Origin: Isoetes taiwanensis
Lineage: Eukaryota; Streptophyta; Lycopodiopsida; Isoetales; Isoetaceae
Assembly (NCBI GenBank): GCA_021234155.1
Contig: JAJEKV010000045.1
Span: forward strand, 7,489,105-7,553,104
Length of the DNA stretch: 64,000 nucleotides
Reading direction: 5' to 3'
Below, piece after piece: positions 22,548 to 34,391 of the stretch; the first letter of the stretch is position 1, and each line of letters opens with the position of its first letter. The translations under genes were made by a program, and so were the position numbers. The notes under the pieces are model-generated. The model did not search any database, was not told the DNA's origin, and was given only the letters and a program-made list of their open reading frames with translations.

Positions 22548-23013
22548 TTGAATGATGGTTCTGATGCTCTTCATGGCCTTGATACCTTCTTGCAGAATGC
22601 CGCCACCTCACCAGACCCTTCAGTTCACCGTCAAGCCGGCTTCTGTGCTGCTCTAAAGTGCATCTTGGTCAGATCCTTAAATCGGCAGCGTCCCATCTTT
22701 TATTGCAACCCGAATGCCAGCGTCAGTGCCTTCGGACTCCAGACCTGCCTTCTCATGGAGTGCCAGTTCGTTCCTTCGGAAGCACATGCTGCCCTGGAAG
22801 ACATGGTGCATTCTCACTTCCTCATTGATGCAGATCCTGCCCTTGGACTCAACACTCCTGACGCTCTTTAAACACGCCAAGACCTCATTGGCAATTATCA
22901 CAATGGCACCTGTCCTCATTCCCGTGAGGATCATTTTCAAACTGCTGGATTCCCGCCATCGGAAACGCTTCCTCCTTTTCTTCACTCTAAGTGTCGTTTG
23001 GTGGGGGGGGGAG
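22548..23013 (+). pseudogene. 3' tail of an LTR retroelement with polypurine tract
   Basis: A frame from 22548 (MNDGSDALHG...) runs 107 codons to about 22,871; a plus-1 continuation gives SREDHFQTAGFPPS and ends at a G-rich polypurine tract (about 23000-23013) directly before TGTTAG. This is the usual arrangement of coding tail, polypurine primer site, 3' LTR. No domain recognised, so the element's class is open. Upstream pol is missing. Confidence 0.45.
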
Positions 23014-23420
23014 TGTTAGTCCTGTGCCTCCTGGTACAGGACTATTCATGCATACGACGGACCAAGTCAAGGCATGGGTCAGTCGTCAAAGGCCACACAG
23101 AAGACCAAGCAGACCACGCAGTCGAAGGGCGCGCCTGCCGTCAAGAGGAGGCTCTCAGACAAGTGACGGCCCGTCACCGCCTGCGTCTGTGTCAGCGTCA
23201 GCGTGATTTCAGGCATTTCAAGAGGCACCACTAGCATTCCTGCAAATCAGGCCTCCTTCCAGGAGTCGGCACCGAAATCAGTCAGAGTGTCTATATTGGG
23301 CCAAAGGCCATTGTACTATATATATGAGTAGAGCTAGCACATGAGTTTTTAGATGAGTTTTGAGTCTTGTCTCATTTCAGTTTTTCTCTCGATTGCGAGA
23401 GCTCATGTATCTTCATTGAC
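23014..23420 (+). mobile_element. LTR (solo or 3' end remnant)
   Basis: Starts TGTTAGTCC directly after the polypurine tract and contains a TATATATATGAG promoter-like stretch at about 23,320. The 3' end was not located; it should end in CA, perhaps near 23,420 where LINE sequence follows. Almost identical at 42773-43180. It interrupts the LINE whose ORF2 stops here. Confidence 0.5.
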
Positions 23421-23807
23421 ATCAAGGAAGCTTATTACTGTGATCTCATTGTTCTCTTTTGTTTTCCTTTCCCTTTTCCTTGTTTTTCTTGCAAATCCCG
23501 CGTGACATAGCTCCCGGATTCTCCTGTTAGATCCAATGTCTTGCAGGAGTTCCCGAACCCAGACCCCAAACAGGGGGACACCAAGAGACCCAATTTTTTC
23601 TCTAATGGCTTTAATAGCCCAAACTTTAAAATTAGAAGGCAAAGCAAAAGAAATTAGTTTTTCAAAGTCATCATCATGAAGCTTATGTTCCTGGAAGAAA
23701 AACATGTCAGCTTGTATAGTAGAAAGACAAACCTTTAACCTATCCCTTTTCACATTAGAATTAATGCCTTGGAGATTCCAAGACACACATCTAAGATTAA
23801 TATCCAT
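23403..23807 (-). pseudogene. LINE ORF2 start (endonuclease N-terminus), truncated
   Basis: ATG 23807 opens MDINLRCVSWNLQGINSN, the usual beginning of a LINE-1-type apurinic endonuclease (SWN.qGi), with ADMFFFQEHKL (the conserved catalytic Glu) further on. The reading frame stops at 23403, and no reverse transcriptase is present in the window. It overlaps the end of ORF1 by 11 bases (ATGGATATTAA), the coupled arrangement found in plant LINEs. Copy B: 43162-43566. Confidence 0.75.
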
Positions 23808-26113
23808 AAAAATTAGTCTTTTTAGATATCCTTGAGCGCCTTCTAGATGGCTCAGAGGTCTGTCTTCTGCTGTTTTTCTTCTTTCTGTGATAGGAAACAA
23901 TCTGCCGAGGATTCAACATTTCTTCCTTTTCCAAATCCTTATCAATGATGTATTCCAAATAAGCTTGCTCAGATAAGCCAGTATGATCACTGTCATAAGA
24001 ATCATCTTCATGAATTTTTGGATCTTGAATCTGGTTGCTTAAAATGTCTTTATCCTCAATGATTTCTTCAATGATTACATTACTATTAATCTTATTGCTG
24101 CTCATCTGATCATTCCAGGGAATGCATAATTGTGCTGGTATTATTACCTTCACCACTTTATCATTCTCCTTGTTGCATTCACCCTTCTCAAAAGTGTCCT
24201 CTTTTTTCAGATCCTTTTTAGGGACCCATTCTTTCCTTCCATGAGTTTGATACATAGGAGCTTTTCCCTTGGTATTTTGGTTGTCCTTTCTAGGCTCAAG
24301 AATAGGGATTTTAGAGTAGCTGATCTTGATATCAAGGAAGGTGTCCTCATCAATTCTTGAACCAATATATTTCTCCCAGTTGGAATTTATTTCCTTCATG
24401 ATACATATAGAAGGAAAATCAGTTTGGGGAATAGAGATATGAATAACTTCACCCAAACACTCATCAATTGCCTTAAGATGATTATTGGTCCAGAACAAAG
24501 GAGGCAAATTCGGGCAGGAAACCCAAGTGGTGGTGGCAATGGTTGAGAAATTTCCTGGGATATAGAGAGGATTCCATTTCATGATGTAGGCAGGACAATT
24601 AGCAATAGAAGAGATTTTTCTGGTAAGAATATACTTCATGTGATTACTGTCCCTGCAAATAATCTGAAAGGTTCTGGAATCCATCTTTAAGATAGAAAGA
24701 ATTGGAATGTTTATATTTTTATTGATCCAATTTTTAACTTCATATATCTGAGGACAGTTCTTAGGAAAGTGAACTAAGATACCATGAGAAGAATACTTCA
24801 CATAAGCTTCTTTATCCTAGATAGCAAAAAGATCTACAACAGAGCCCTTTACAAAATCCTTACCATCCATGTTATTAAAAGAACACTCCCCATTAGTAGA
24901 ATTAAGAAGAACATTTTTGAAAGAGGGAAGCGTACCATTTATTTTGTCATATTTGCCCATTGACTTGAGTTTGGTATCCGAGATCTTTGTTGACTGTTTG
25001 TCCAAGTTAATATTTGGACATCCACATTGAACAGCTTCTCAAGGATTGAAATATCCATTTGAATCACATATGGTGCAATCTTTTGTAGGGGTCAGCTTAT
25101 GCATAAAAGTACCGTGCCCCACTTCAATGTTTTTGAGTTCAGCAGCAGCCAGGAGAGAGAGATCATCTTTAATTTTTTCCTTAAACTTTATGATTTCATG
25201 ATCATCTGCTGCCTCCCAAACTCGAACCAGGCAAGGAGGCTTTAGAATTCCATCCCAATAGTTCCAGATCTTCTGCCAAATCCTTGGTTGATTGCAGCAA
25301 CTCGGACATACTTTTCTTGAAGGCTTGGTTTTTCAGACTGCAGCAATCCTCCTTAGAGTGTCCCGATTTAATTCTGATCATTTGGTAAAGGAGAAGGTCA
25401 AGTTCTTGAAGTTTCTTGATCATGTTCCAGACAAGATCTCGGTCACTGGATTTTTCCTCAGCATATTGGTTCTCCAGCCTTATGATTTCCTCTTGGCAAG
25501 CAACAATAAAACCTTCTTTCTTGATTCCCATGCATTCAACTGCAGCTTTCTGTTGATCCCTGATAATATCAAAAGAGACCGTGAGCTCTTTCATTTTTAT
25601 CCATGCAGGGTCGCCTTCTTTCTCCATTGTGAGAATGATCTTCCAGTCTTTGTTGTCTTGGTCCAAGGTTTGTGGTCGTCTGCATCCTCCCATCTGTTTT
25701 GGCGAGAAGACTCGCCTTTGAAAGCAGTTTTTTTAGGCCTCATTTTGGAGGACAAGAAGCTCAATTCCGGGTTGACAGGTATGGAGATGGAGAATACTGC
25801 AATACAACTTGATAACCCGAGGCTCCGATTCTAACACCAGCAGATTTTCCAAGAAACTATGGTTTCTCACCACCGTTTCAAGAAAGCCTGTGGAATTGAG
25901 GTCTCGAATGAGACGTTTTCCCTCCTCTGAGAAGGAGATCACGCACAAGATGTCTGTTTCACTGCAAGATCGAAATTTGAAAAATCCTACTGTAATTCTA
26001 CTACTTCTAGCCTGCGCTACCCACACTCTAATGATGAAATTGGCCTGAGGTGACAGGTTTGAGCCAGGGATCAAGCTCTGGAGAATAGCAGAGGTGGCCT
26101 CTGCCTCATCCAT
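23797..26113 (-). pseudogene. LINE ORF1 (nucleic-acid-binding protein), broken
   Basis: Collinear protein pieces from ATG 26113 (MDEAEATSAIL) to the stop at 23797: a coiled-coil or helical part (25202-25693: LENQYAEEKSSDRD, IKKLQELDLLLYQM), a CTICDSNGY stretch near 25,080, and the 334-codon piece 23797-24801 with HGILVHFPKNCPQ, MKWNPLY, FWTNNHLKAIDECLGEVIHI and a basic tail (RRRSRISKK). The last part resembles the DUF4283-type domain of plant LINE ORF1. Stops and shifts lie between the pieces (for example TAG near 24,820). The 5' end is next to an ISN1-like exon at about 26,200. Confidence 0.7.
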
Positions 26114-26205
26114 TGAGCACCCCGGCTCTATTCCCGAGGCACCAGGTCGAGCGCCTAGTCATCTCACTTCCCAAACTTCGCTCTCGACTTACTTTACATT
26201 CATTT

Positions 26206-26968
26206 TCATAGTTCCCTCATAAATGGTAGGCTTTTGGGAATAGTACCCACTGCCTTGGGCTTCCAAACAATCCAAATAGGTAATCTGAGCCTGGCAGCAA
26301 CTAATCTTAATGCACATTCAGCATCAGTCAGAAGAGATTGTATATCTTTGGCTAACCATTCCTGCATTTCATTGGACTGCCATAGATCCTCTGGCACAAA
26401 TTCAAGTTGATAATCATGATTTGTTTTCAGGAAATAATTGCACTCACCTCCCATCACATGAAAATGTTGAGGCATGCTTGGGCCCAAGTCAAGTTCTTTA
26501 AAAGCAGCCAAGAGGCCTGCAAACCTATGTTCAAACTTAGACACATCTCCTGGATAACTTGCAAAAGGAAAAATCTTTAATCATCACAACTTTATTTGTT
26601 TTCATACTGACTAATTTAATATAAAAAGAATGCCAAACCTACGTTACATACTTAGCAGCTGCAGTGACAATCGCAACATGAATACCATGTTGCATAAGCT
26701 TGATAATGTGTTCAATCATTTAGTTGTCTCATTCAATATGGTGTCCATCAATATATCTAGTTAGAAACTGAAGCATGAGTGCAACCATCTGCTGACAATA
26801 ACAAACCGCTGATTTAGAGGCCTTAGCCTTGCTTTCAGAAAGAATCTCGAAGCTTGGATGCCCTGTTTTCAGGAATTTATACCAAAGATTGGAGGCCCTG
26901 ATTTCAAAAAAGTCCCCGAAGCTTGCAGGTGCTATTTTCAGAAACTTGCAGTGCAAAGCTTTTGTCAA
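26206..26968 (-). pseudogene. IMP-specific 5'-nucleotidase (ISN1)-like gene fragment
   Basis: Two exons joined by a small intron. The upstream exon ends at 26652 (GCTAA|GTATGT donor) and the next begins near 26557 (TGCAAG acceptor); joined they read VTAANYPGD VSKFEHRFAGLL, then QHFHVMGGECNY, LEFVPEDLW and KAVGTIPKS. HVMGGECNY and TAAxYPGD are features I associate with ISN1, a HAD-type enzyme that hydrolyses IMP to inosine. The catalytic N-terminal half is absent. Two in-frame stops lie in the upstream exon (HHIE*DN*MIEH, near 26,720-26,735), fitting TGG-to-TGA and CAA-to-TAA changes. Both stops are shared by copy B (45960-46720), so they predate the duplication. Flanked by a LINE. Confidence 0.6.
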
Positions 26969-27838
26969 ATACTTCTAGTTTCTGCATGCTTGTTTTCCAA
27001 TAGCGAGCAGGAAGAAAGGGAGGAGGAGAATAGTAACCCCACGGAGGGGATCATATCTCCGTGTCAATTTTAGGCTCTTTTTTAATTTTCGTAGCCCTGG
27101 ATTTTAAAAAAGGATGATTTAATGGTGTAGGCACATGACATATCAGTTTTTGGTGAGGTGGAGGTACTATGTAGATAGCCTAGAATTGCAAGGAAGGCTA
27201 TAGGCTTGGTTAAGTTGGTGTGCTTAAAAAAAAAAAATCAAAAAAAAACAAGATCCAAAGAAAAAAAGGGGGTTTTATTATTAGCCTAAAAAGTTCGTCT
27301 AAGTTCTATATGACAGCCTCTTGGAATTCTCATGAGTACCTGCAATGAAACTGAATGTGTGTTTGTGTGTGTTGGGGGAAGGGGAGGGGGTTCTGGTGTG
27401 ATGCTTGTGCCTCATAGATCAAGCTATCTCCAGTAGGCATGTATACCCTCTTATCAGTAGCCACTAGATCCTCTTGTTCTTTTTAACTAGAAGAAATCAG
27501 AAGTTTATACTTCATGGATCATGAATATGTTGACCTTAACTTTGAAAATCACATATATCGAGGTCTTATCGAGTTCTATTTTATCTTTGCATTCATTAAA
27601 CTTATGATTAAGAAATGATATGTGAAGAATATGGCTAAATCAAGGTAGGAGGTACTGTGATGGATGCCATTTAGAGTTCTGACACGTTTTCTTTTATAAC
27701 ATCTGGCTCGAATGTCGAATTCGAATGTCTTTTAGTGCATTGGAAAGCTTGGAATGTGAGCTTTCTATTGATGTATAGCACATATAAGGTTTCTGAGTTT
27801 TTGCTTGGCTAGATTTGAGGTTTTGAGATTCGGCCACC
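26969..27838. other. No gene seen; A-run and G/T-rich stretch
   Basis: Contains an interrupted poly(A) run at about 27,228-27,250 (27 uninterrupted A in copy B near 46,984) and a TGTGTG/GGGGAAGGGG stretch at 27,355. The region is nearly identical in copy B. The 130 bp before 27839 end in a strong Kozak context. Confidence 0.6.
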
Positions 27839-29448
27839 ATGGCAGATCCTAATTTGCCAGTTTTTGGAATGCGTTCTTCAACCAAGGGTGCCTCTAAAGT
27901 GGTAGGTGGTGCTCTTGCTTCTTCTTTTATCCGTGACGTGAGCTCTTGTTTACTGCTTCTTAATTTACCAAATAACTCTCGCCTCAACCCTCTTGCTTTT
28001 GACCTTGTTCCTGTTAATAAAAGTATGGACTTGCAACACTTTCCTCCTCTTTCTAAATCTACACCACAGTTTACTTCTCCTCAAGTAGAATCCACCTCTA
28101 TTTCTCCTCCATCTACTTCTGTTGCACCTTTACCTACTTGTGTAGCGCCTCTACCTGCACCTCTTGCAGCTTGGGCTCATGCAGTGGCCAGAGTGTCTTC
28201 TACAAGGTCTAGTAATTGGATCACGCGTGACATGGCATCTAGTATGCAATCTTCTCATGTTTCTGTAGCATTGGACACCATGTTGCAGAATGGAAAAAAA
28301 ATTGAGCTCATATCTAAATGAGTTGCAAGCCCTCAATGATCGTATGGAAGTTCAGTTGTCGTCTGATGATGTATATGACACACAAGAGTATTCAAATGCT
28401 TTTATCACGAGCCTTCGGCTACCGGTTTGAGATTGATTATAATATTAGTTTCTTTGTCGTGTAGAATCTTGTGTCTCATGCAATTGTTTGCCATTTCAGC
28501 GGCGGTTCTTGATCTTAGAAAAATTGGCTTTTGGCTAAAAGCATCATCTGCAGAAACTAGGCTTACCTCAGTATGCATCTTTGAAGATCTTGGATAAGGA
28601 GAATAATTTCTTTCTAGTTATGTTTGACTCTTCACTTGCAGTTGACAGGCTCGCGGAGCGTGGTGTTGATCCTCTTTGGGAACATTATCTTCTATACCAG
28701 GTTTATTCACCTGGATTTTTGCCTAGTAAGTCAGGTGCATTACGCATGCCTTGTTGGTTTGCATTGGAGGATTTCCCTCTTGAGTTGCAAATTTTAGATT
28801 TTATGATTGCCATTGCTAGTGGGTTGGATATGCATCTATTGTTAATGGTCCTCGAATTTGTGTGTCTCTTCCTGCTGGTATTTCTATTCCTCTACCAGTT
28901 ATGGCTAAGAGTGGCCCTCTTTTCTTCAAGTACAAATTACGTCTGCTTAATGGACTAGAGCTTGCCAAGATGTTTCCTAATGTTGAGTCTCTTGCTATTT
29001 ATAGATTTGGGCAAACTTTTGTCTCTGCCTCCCCAGTTGCTTCTATTCCATGTCATATACCATCTACCTTAGTTGCATGTCCTGTTGTATCATCATGTCC
29101 TCTATCTACTTCTGCATCACCTATTGTGTCTTCTTCTCAAGTTGTTTCTGCACCACCACCTCTTCCAGTTCATCTTCCTCTCACATGTCACCAGACCCTC
29201 TTAGTGAGGAATAACATTCTTGCCGTCAAGACATTGCTCGCAAACAGAAACTACCACATATGAGGAAGGTTGTACGTCGCAAGAATTGTTCCGTTCCTTA
29301 AGCCGCTCCAATTAAAGCTGTAGATCCAGTATCTCCTACTGTTATCACACTGGACAACCCTCCACTTGATCCATTGGTATTGCGACGCCAGAGGACAGAT
29401 CCAATTGCTATTAGTGATTCTATGGATGTGGAACATCGACCTGGTTAG
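27839..29448 (+). pseudogene. LINE ORF1-like (DUF4283-type) gene without ORF2, copy A
   Basis: ATG 27839 sits in GCCACCATGG, a perfect Kozak context. Collinear pieces: a Pro/Ser/Thr-rich N-terminus (APLPAPLAAWAHAVARV), a frameshift near 28,300, then ILDKENNFFLVMFDS, LAERGVDPLWEHYLLY, PCWFALEDFPLELQ, GPRICVSLPAGISIPLPV, YKLRLLNGLELAKMFPNVES, a Ser/Pro-rich linker, a basic stretch (RKQKLPHMRKVVRRKN) and a stop at 29446-29448. The middle matches the DUF4283 pattern of plant LINE/gag-like proteins. No ORF2 or RT follows; a MITE begins 13 bp later. Remnant or host-adopted ORF1; broken in both copies, partly at different places. Confidence 0.6.
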
Positions 29449-29460
29449 CTTTATTTATAT

Positions 29461-29700
29461 CGAAGAGGTGCATATTCACACGGGGGGTGACTCTTGGCAT
29501 CGAGAGCTGTTGGATGGGAATATTTTTCCTTTATTCCTCGATCCAGACCACACATAGCGATCCTCGTTTGTGGGGTACACTTGGGTAAAAGCATGCTGTG
29601 GTGTATCAAAAACGCGCATTTTGACACATTTTGGCACCACCTTTGTGGTAGAATCGGGTGGTGCATACCAAAGCGGAGATTGCGGGAGTGCGAATTAATG
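29461..29700. mobile_element. MITE relative (one recognised end), copy A
   Basis: Begins with GCATATTCACACGGGGGGTG, the inner end of the 17.6 kb MITE's inverted repeat, and continues GAGAGCTGTTGGATGGG, also shared. The far end carries GGCACCACCTTTGTGGTAGA, seen inverted at about 58,840. It sits about 100 bp upstream of the start codon of the FCP1-like gene, where it could supply promoter sequence. Copy B: 49221-49460. Confidence 0.6.
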
Positions 29701-29808
29701 AGCGTCAGTTATTTTGAATTTTATGCCACGTCATTGTCCCTCATTTTGAATTAAGAAATAATCACCTCTTCTTCCGTTTTTTTGCCGCTTCTTGCCGATT
29801 GAACCCTA

Positions 29809-32800
29809 ATGGAGTCAGAATTGAATGCCACTGGTTACACGATGAAATCTCTCCTCAAATAAGAGATTGTGCCCCATGAAGATCTAAAGAAGCTTTGGGG
29901 TGACAGAGTTCCAAATAAATCTGGCTACAGGTATTTTCCCCCAAATGTTTTTGTTCAAACTGAAAAATTAAGGCATATGTTTTCTTGTACAGATTGAAGA
30001 ATCTGAGCAATGTACAATACAAAGAGTTCATGCAAATTTACAAAAGAATTACAGGGAAGCCATATACATAGCGTGGAATGGCTCCTGGAACCTGGGCAGT
30101 GGCTTATTATCTGCATATAAAGGGGGAGGTACAATGGTGGAAGAGCTTCTCGGATTATTATAAAACTCCGACGAGAAAGCGAGAGGCGGTTCTTCTAGGC
30201 CCAAGAGAAAGCATAGGCAAATCTAACGACCGGGGGGAAAATAGTAAAAAATTGGCAGGGGATGATGAAGATGATAGGGAAAAACCAAATCGGGTTCCTC
30301 TAGACCACACATTCAATCTGAACTCACAATCAAAAGCAAGCGAGCAATGTTAGAGACAAAGCATGGCATTGCGGTATGTTCAATTATTAGTTGTGTTACA
30401 ACAGAAAAAAAAAAAATCAAAAGCTTGACCTAGATTGTTTCTATCAACAATAAAAAGGTAACATCAAATCCACTTTAAGAATCGGTATGTCTACTACCAT
30501 TTTGCATCATATTGGTCAGGGGATGTATTGTCATGTTGTGTCTCTATGATGCCATCGTGGGGCATTTAGATGCAATGGATGCGAATGATAGATGAGGTAT
30601 GTGTGGTCTGGTGAGTGGTGAGTTGTTGGCATCCACCATGTCCCACACCCACCCACCATCTTCCACCACTACACTCTACCACCATCCCCACCGCCACACT
30701 CCACCATGTCCCACACCACACCCCTCCACCACAACCCACCACCACCAAATTTCCACCATCACCACCACACTCCACCACCACCACACCACACCACCGACTC
30801 CCACCATGTCCCACACCACAATCCACCCACCACCACACCCCACCACCACACCCCACACTCCACCACCACCACACCACAACCCACCACCACACCCCACCAC
30901 CACCACCACCACCACACTTCACCACCACGCACAATGTCCCACCACTCCTTGCTACCACTCACACTACAGTTGTGTGGTGTGTATTGTGCGCCGAATATTG
31001 GTGGTGTGTGGTATGTGGCGTGTTAGAGAATACCTTGTGTTGTGTGGTGTGTGATTGTGGTTTTCCATCGACGTGGGCTTACTATGTTAGGAGGTCGACA
31101 TATATGTAGTGTTTTGTTTTGTAGACTATGGCAGACTTGTGGAAGGAATGGTTGGTCGCAACATCAGCTAGGTTTGATAGATGCAAACAGCGATTGCAAA
31201 CAAAAAGCGAGGATAGGAATAATGATATCAAAAGAAAGATTGAGTTGATGGAGCATAAAGCATCGAAATTAGAGCTGATTTACCTGAGATGGCAATCAAT
31301 CATGACAAAGAAATCGAAGCGGCGCAGAGGGTGTTCTAGTTGTGCGAACTAAAGGATGAAGAGCTAAATGGTACAGTGTTGCCTGGGCTGAATCAATTAA
31401 ATAAGGAACTAGCAGAAACTGAAATTGAGCTAAAGGCATGTGAAGACTTACTGCTGGAGCTGCAACCTCGAATGCAAAGATTTGAGATTTTTCTCCAGAA
31501 GCGTAGTGGTCAAGACACCTTTAGATCCCGCACTTCCAATGCTTCCGAAGCGGAAGAAAAGGGTGATGAAGGTTGTCCATTTTGTGGACGTTATGCCAAA
31601 ATGGGAGGGTAAAATGTTTGTCGGTTGTGATAGCGAAATCACGGTCCACCATATATCCATGTCTATCCACACCATTTGAGGTAAATATTATCATCTCTAA
31701 CCCTTGTCTAAAGAGCTATTGATTTTGAATTTGTTTTTCTGAACACTCTAGAACTGCTTTGCCCCAAGCCCGGTTGTGCCCACATTATGGCCGAGATATG
31801 GCTTTTGGCTTTTGGTATTCAAGTGGTACCACAAGAACCAATAGACACAAGTAAGTGCCTTAGCTAATGTTTATTGATGTTGTCATTGTCCTCTATGACT
31901 TAGTGTTTGCGGTAATTGCAAAATTTGAGACCAAGGATATCCAACGGTTATCCACGCCTGTCCCGGTTATGAGAGACGCATGATACCTCCCCTTGTACCT
32001 AGAATTCACCCCATTTGATACTTCTAAGTCAATCCCAAACCGATGGTGTGGAGACTCAAAGCGAAATTTGGATAGTGAACTGAATGCGATGCATTATCAA
32101 GTAAGAATACCCGATGCCACATACATGATTTATTTTTGTATTTTACATTGGTCTTCCTCATTTCAATTATGTTCTGAGATAAATGCTCGCAACTAGAAGC
32201 CATCACGAAGAGATTCCTAGTTTTAGGGGAAAAATTAATTCCCTTGAGATTCATTCTCACGGGGGTCCTTCACCCGGGAAAAAGTTTTGGTCTTTGAACA
32301 TGAGCCAAATCGCGATGCGGATGATGAAGTTGACAAAGAAACCCGGATCCTGGACAAAGATGCAGACTGCTCAACAAGTCCAATACAACCTCAACCAAGA
32401 AAAACCAAGAGTTAACTGAAATTCTCCTTGTTACGGATTTTTAATGGGGTTTTTAGGCAGAGTTTTATGACTTGAAAGAGGATCCTGCATTGGCCGAGCT
32501 AGAAGTGACCCTCAAAAATTGAAGCTTCAAAGGCAGCAATTTCCAGGGCTGGATTACAGGGATTCTTAGAATGGTGTTTTTCAAAATTTGAGATTGCATT
32601 GTGGTCAGTGCGGTAGGTAATGTTGACTTGTTGATGAAAATTGCTTTGCGAGGAATATAAGAGGCGAACTTCTTTTTATTTGGAATCGGGATGGTACACC
32701 AACACAAAATTAAAAGTGGTTATCGCCAATTTTCCTTAAGGATCTCTCAAAGTGTACGAAGTGCGGAAATACCAGTGAAAAACACATTGTTGATAGATGG

Positions 32801-33036
32801 CCCGTGAGATATAAGGGTTACGCCAGCCATGCGAACACAATGATATGTCAAATAGTTTTGCTCCCAAAAGGTTAGTTCCAATTTCCTTTTGGAGCAACTC
32901 AAACCATGGCTGGAGGACTTTTCTGGCTGGCGGAAAGTGTGCGGACTTATGTGAAACATCAAATGTGGAACATGTGGGATTACGAAATTCGTACCATTTG
33001 CATGAAAATGCTTTCGACAAGTATTTTCATAAATGA
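29809..33036 (+). pseudogene. FCP1-like/Ulp1-like composite gene, copy A, truncated at duplication junction
   Basis: The same exon series as the full copy at 49576-53857 (start MESELNATGYT at 29809; coiled coil at about 31130-31500; CPFCGR zinc-finger start at about 31580; FCP1-like domain at about 32180-33036), but the Ulp1-like exons are missing because the unit ends right after the FCP1-like domain. Heavily scrambled at CAG/CTG in the FCP1 part (for example ACCAGAAAAACG in B reads ACCCGGGAAAAAG here). It runs tail-to-tail into the truncated ParB-like gene of unit B. Not expected to make the full product. Confidence 0.75.
30636..30945. repeat. CCACCA-type microsatellite, intronic, copy A
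   Basis: About 310 bp of CCACCACAC/CCACCATGT-type repeats on the plus strand, in an intron of the FCP1-like gene just before the coiled-coil exon. The open frames over it (HHHHTT or VVVVGGG) are repeat translations. Copy B: 50393-50705. Confidence 0.9.
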
Positions 33037-33039
33037 ATG

Positions 33040-34391
33040 CACTGGCCTTGTCATTAAGCATGAGCTGCTTTACATTTATACAATGAACACCTTTAAGAAA
33101 CTTTCTTCTTCTTTATCATGCTTTTGTAAGTACACACTGCAGGGCCTCATGCTAATGGCTTTCATTGAGCATTGTAAGCCTCGCATATTCTTCGTGGAGT
33201 CAATGACTCTCAAGCTGATGACCAAATTTGAAGGGATTATAGGCCATGTCTCGTCCCGATCTTATCACGGTCTCTTTAAAAGGCTTCGCCTTTGCATCAG
33301 CTTGATCTTCTTTAGGCTCTTCTTATGTTTTTTGGCCCACTTCCAAACACAAACGAGAGCAGAAAGAATAGTCACATTGCCATGCCAATAAGAATTCCTG
33401 TAGCTTCTTCATTTGATCGATTATATACGCGACATGAATATGAGGTCTGTCTTCCCACCAAGTTTTGAATATCTCCCACATACAGTATGACCCCTCTATA
33501 CGATCTTCTTACGGACATGGAGGTTCCTACGAGCCTTTATTGGTAGGATATTTCTTTAGCGATCAGCCATCTTTACTTGAGGTTTTGTAGCATTAACATC
33601 TTCATCTGTCCTTTGCTTTTTCTACGGGCTGAAAGGGTCTTGCCTTGCTTGGTCCTCCTTTTTGATTGTCTTTGTGATCTGTGAAGTGATGCGCATGGTT
33701 AATCTTTTAATGCTAAAATATATCTTTGAGTGAAACATATATACAGCAACAAAAGCATGGCGGCACGATTTGAAAATGAATCTGAAACAGATTCATTTAC
33801 TTAATTGGGGCCAGGCGGTCTGCGTTTGTCAGTCGAAATACCACAACAAATCTGGCGCTTGGCGTGCTTTAAAGTGACCTTAAAGATAAAAAACTAATAT
33901 CTTACGACTAATTAAAAGCTACTTTTTGCGAATCAAATAAACAGGACACAACTAACTTTAAAAAATACAACGTGATCTTGACACACAGCTTAAAGACACA
34001 ACTAATTATAATAAAAAACACAACCAACTCTTTTGAATCTTTGTTTGTTAAGTATACAAGCTTGAAATAGCACATCTGACATTAGAAAAGAAGAACAACA
34101 TGCACACATCAAGCATTTATTTGCATACATTTTGGGACATATGAACTCAAATATTAGAGTATGCTTCTAATCGATAATAACTCTATTATTACGAACAAAT
34201 CCCAAAAAACCTAACAAAAAGGACTTACGAGAAATAAATTACGAACAAAACACCGCATTCATACCGGTGGGCGCTTCTTTCGATTTGTGCTTTTACGCTG
34301 TTACCTTGTCCGGGCTTTGGATTTGTGATTTGGCCTGCCGCCCACCTCTACCGCATACCGACTGGTACCGCTGCACCCTCTAGGCAGCCAT
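33040..34391 (-). pseudogene. Truncated ParB-like gene, 5' part only (unit B)
   Basis: Counterpart of 12,628-13,996: exon 1 from ATG 34391 (here reading CAA where copy A has a TAA), the intron with scrambled GC palindromes, and the first part of exon 2 with RIEGSY (no stop where A has TAA at 13075). The ParB-like IDGQHS box and everything after it are absent because the duplication edge lies in front of them. Many small scrambled differences. Confidence 0.7.

Larger units (their letters stand above)
12628..33036. repeat. Tandem duplication unit A (about 20.4 kb)
   Basis: Collinear with unit B (33037-52810) throughout. The spacing is about 20.4 kb at the left end and settles at 19,759 bp in the LINE region. 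The left edge lies inside exon 2 of the ParB-like gene; the right edge lies directly after the FCP1-like domain of the other gene (TATTTTCATAAATGAAT). Long stretches (about 23.0-23.8 kb, 26.2-29.7 kb) are almost identical to B. Others differ by small scrambled changes at CAG/CTG. A recent tandem duplication or a false duplication by the assembler would both give this. Confidence 0.9.

Noticed and set aside
29451-29666. Minus-strand 71-codon frame at the MITE (identical in copy B)
   Set aside because: Lies wholly in the non-coding MITE; identity is due to the duplication.
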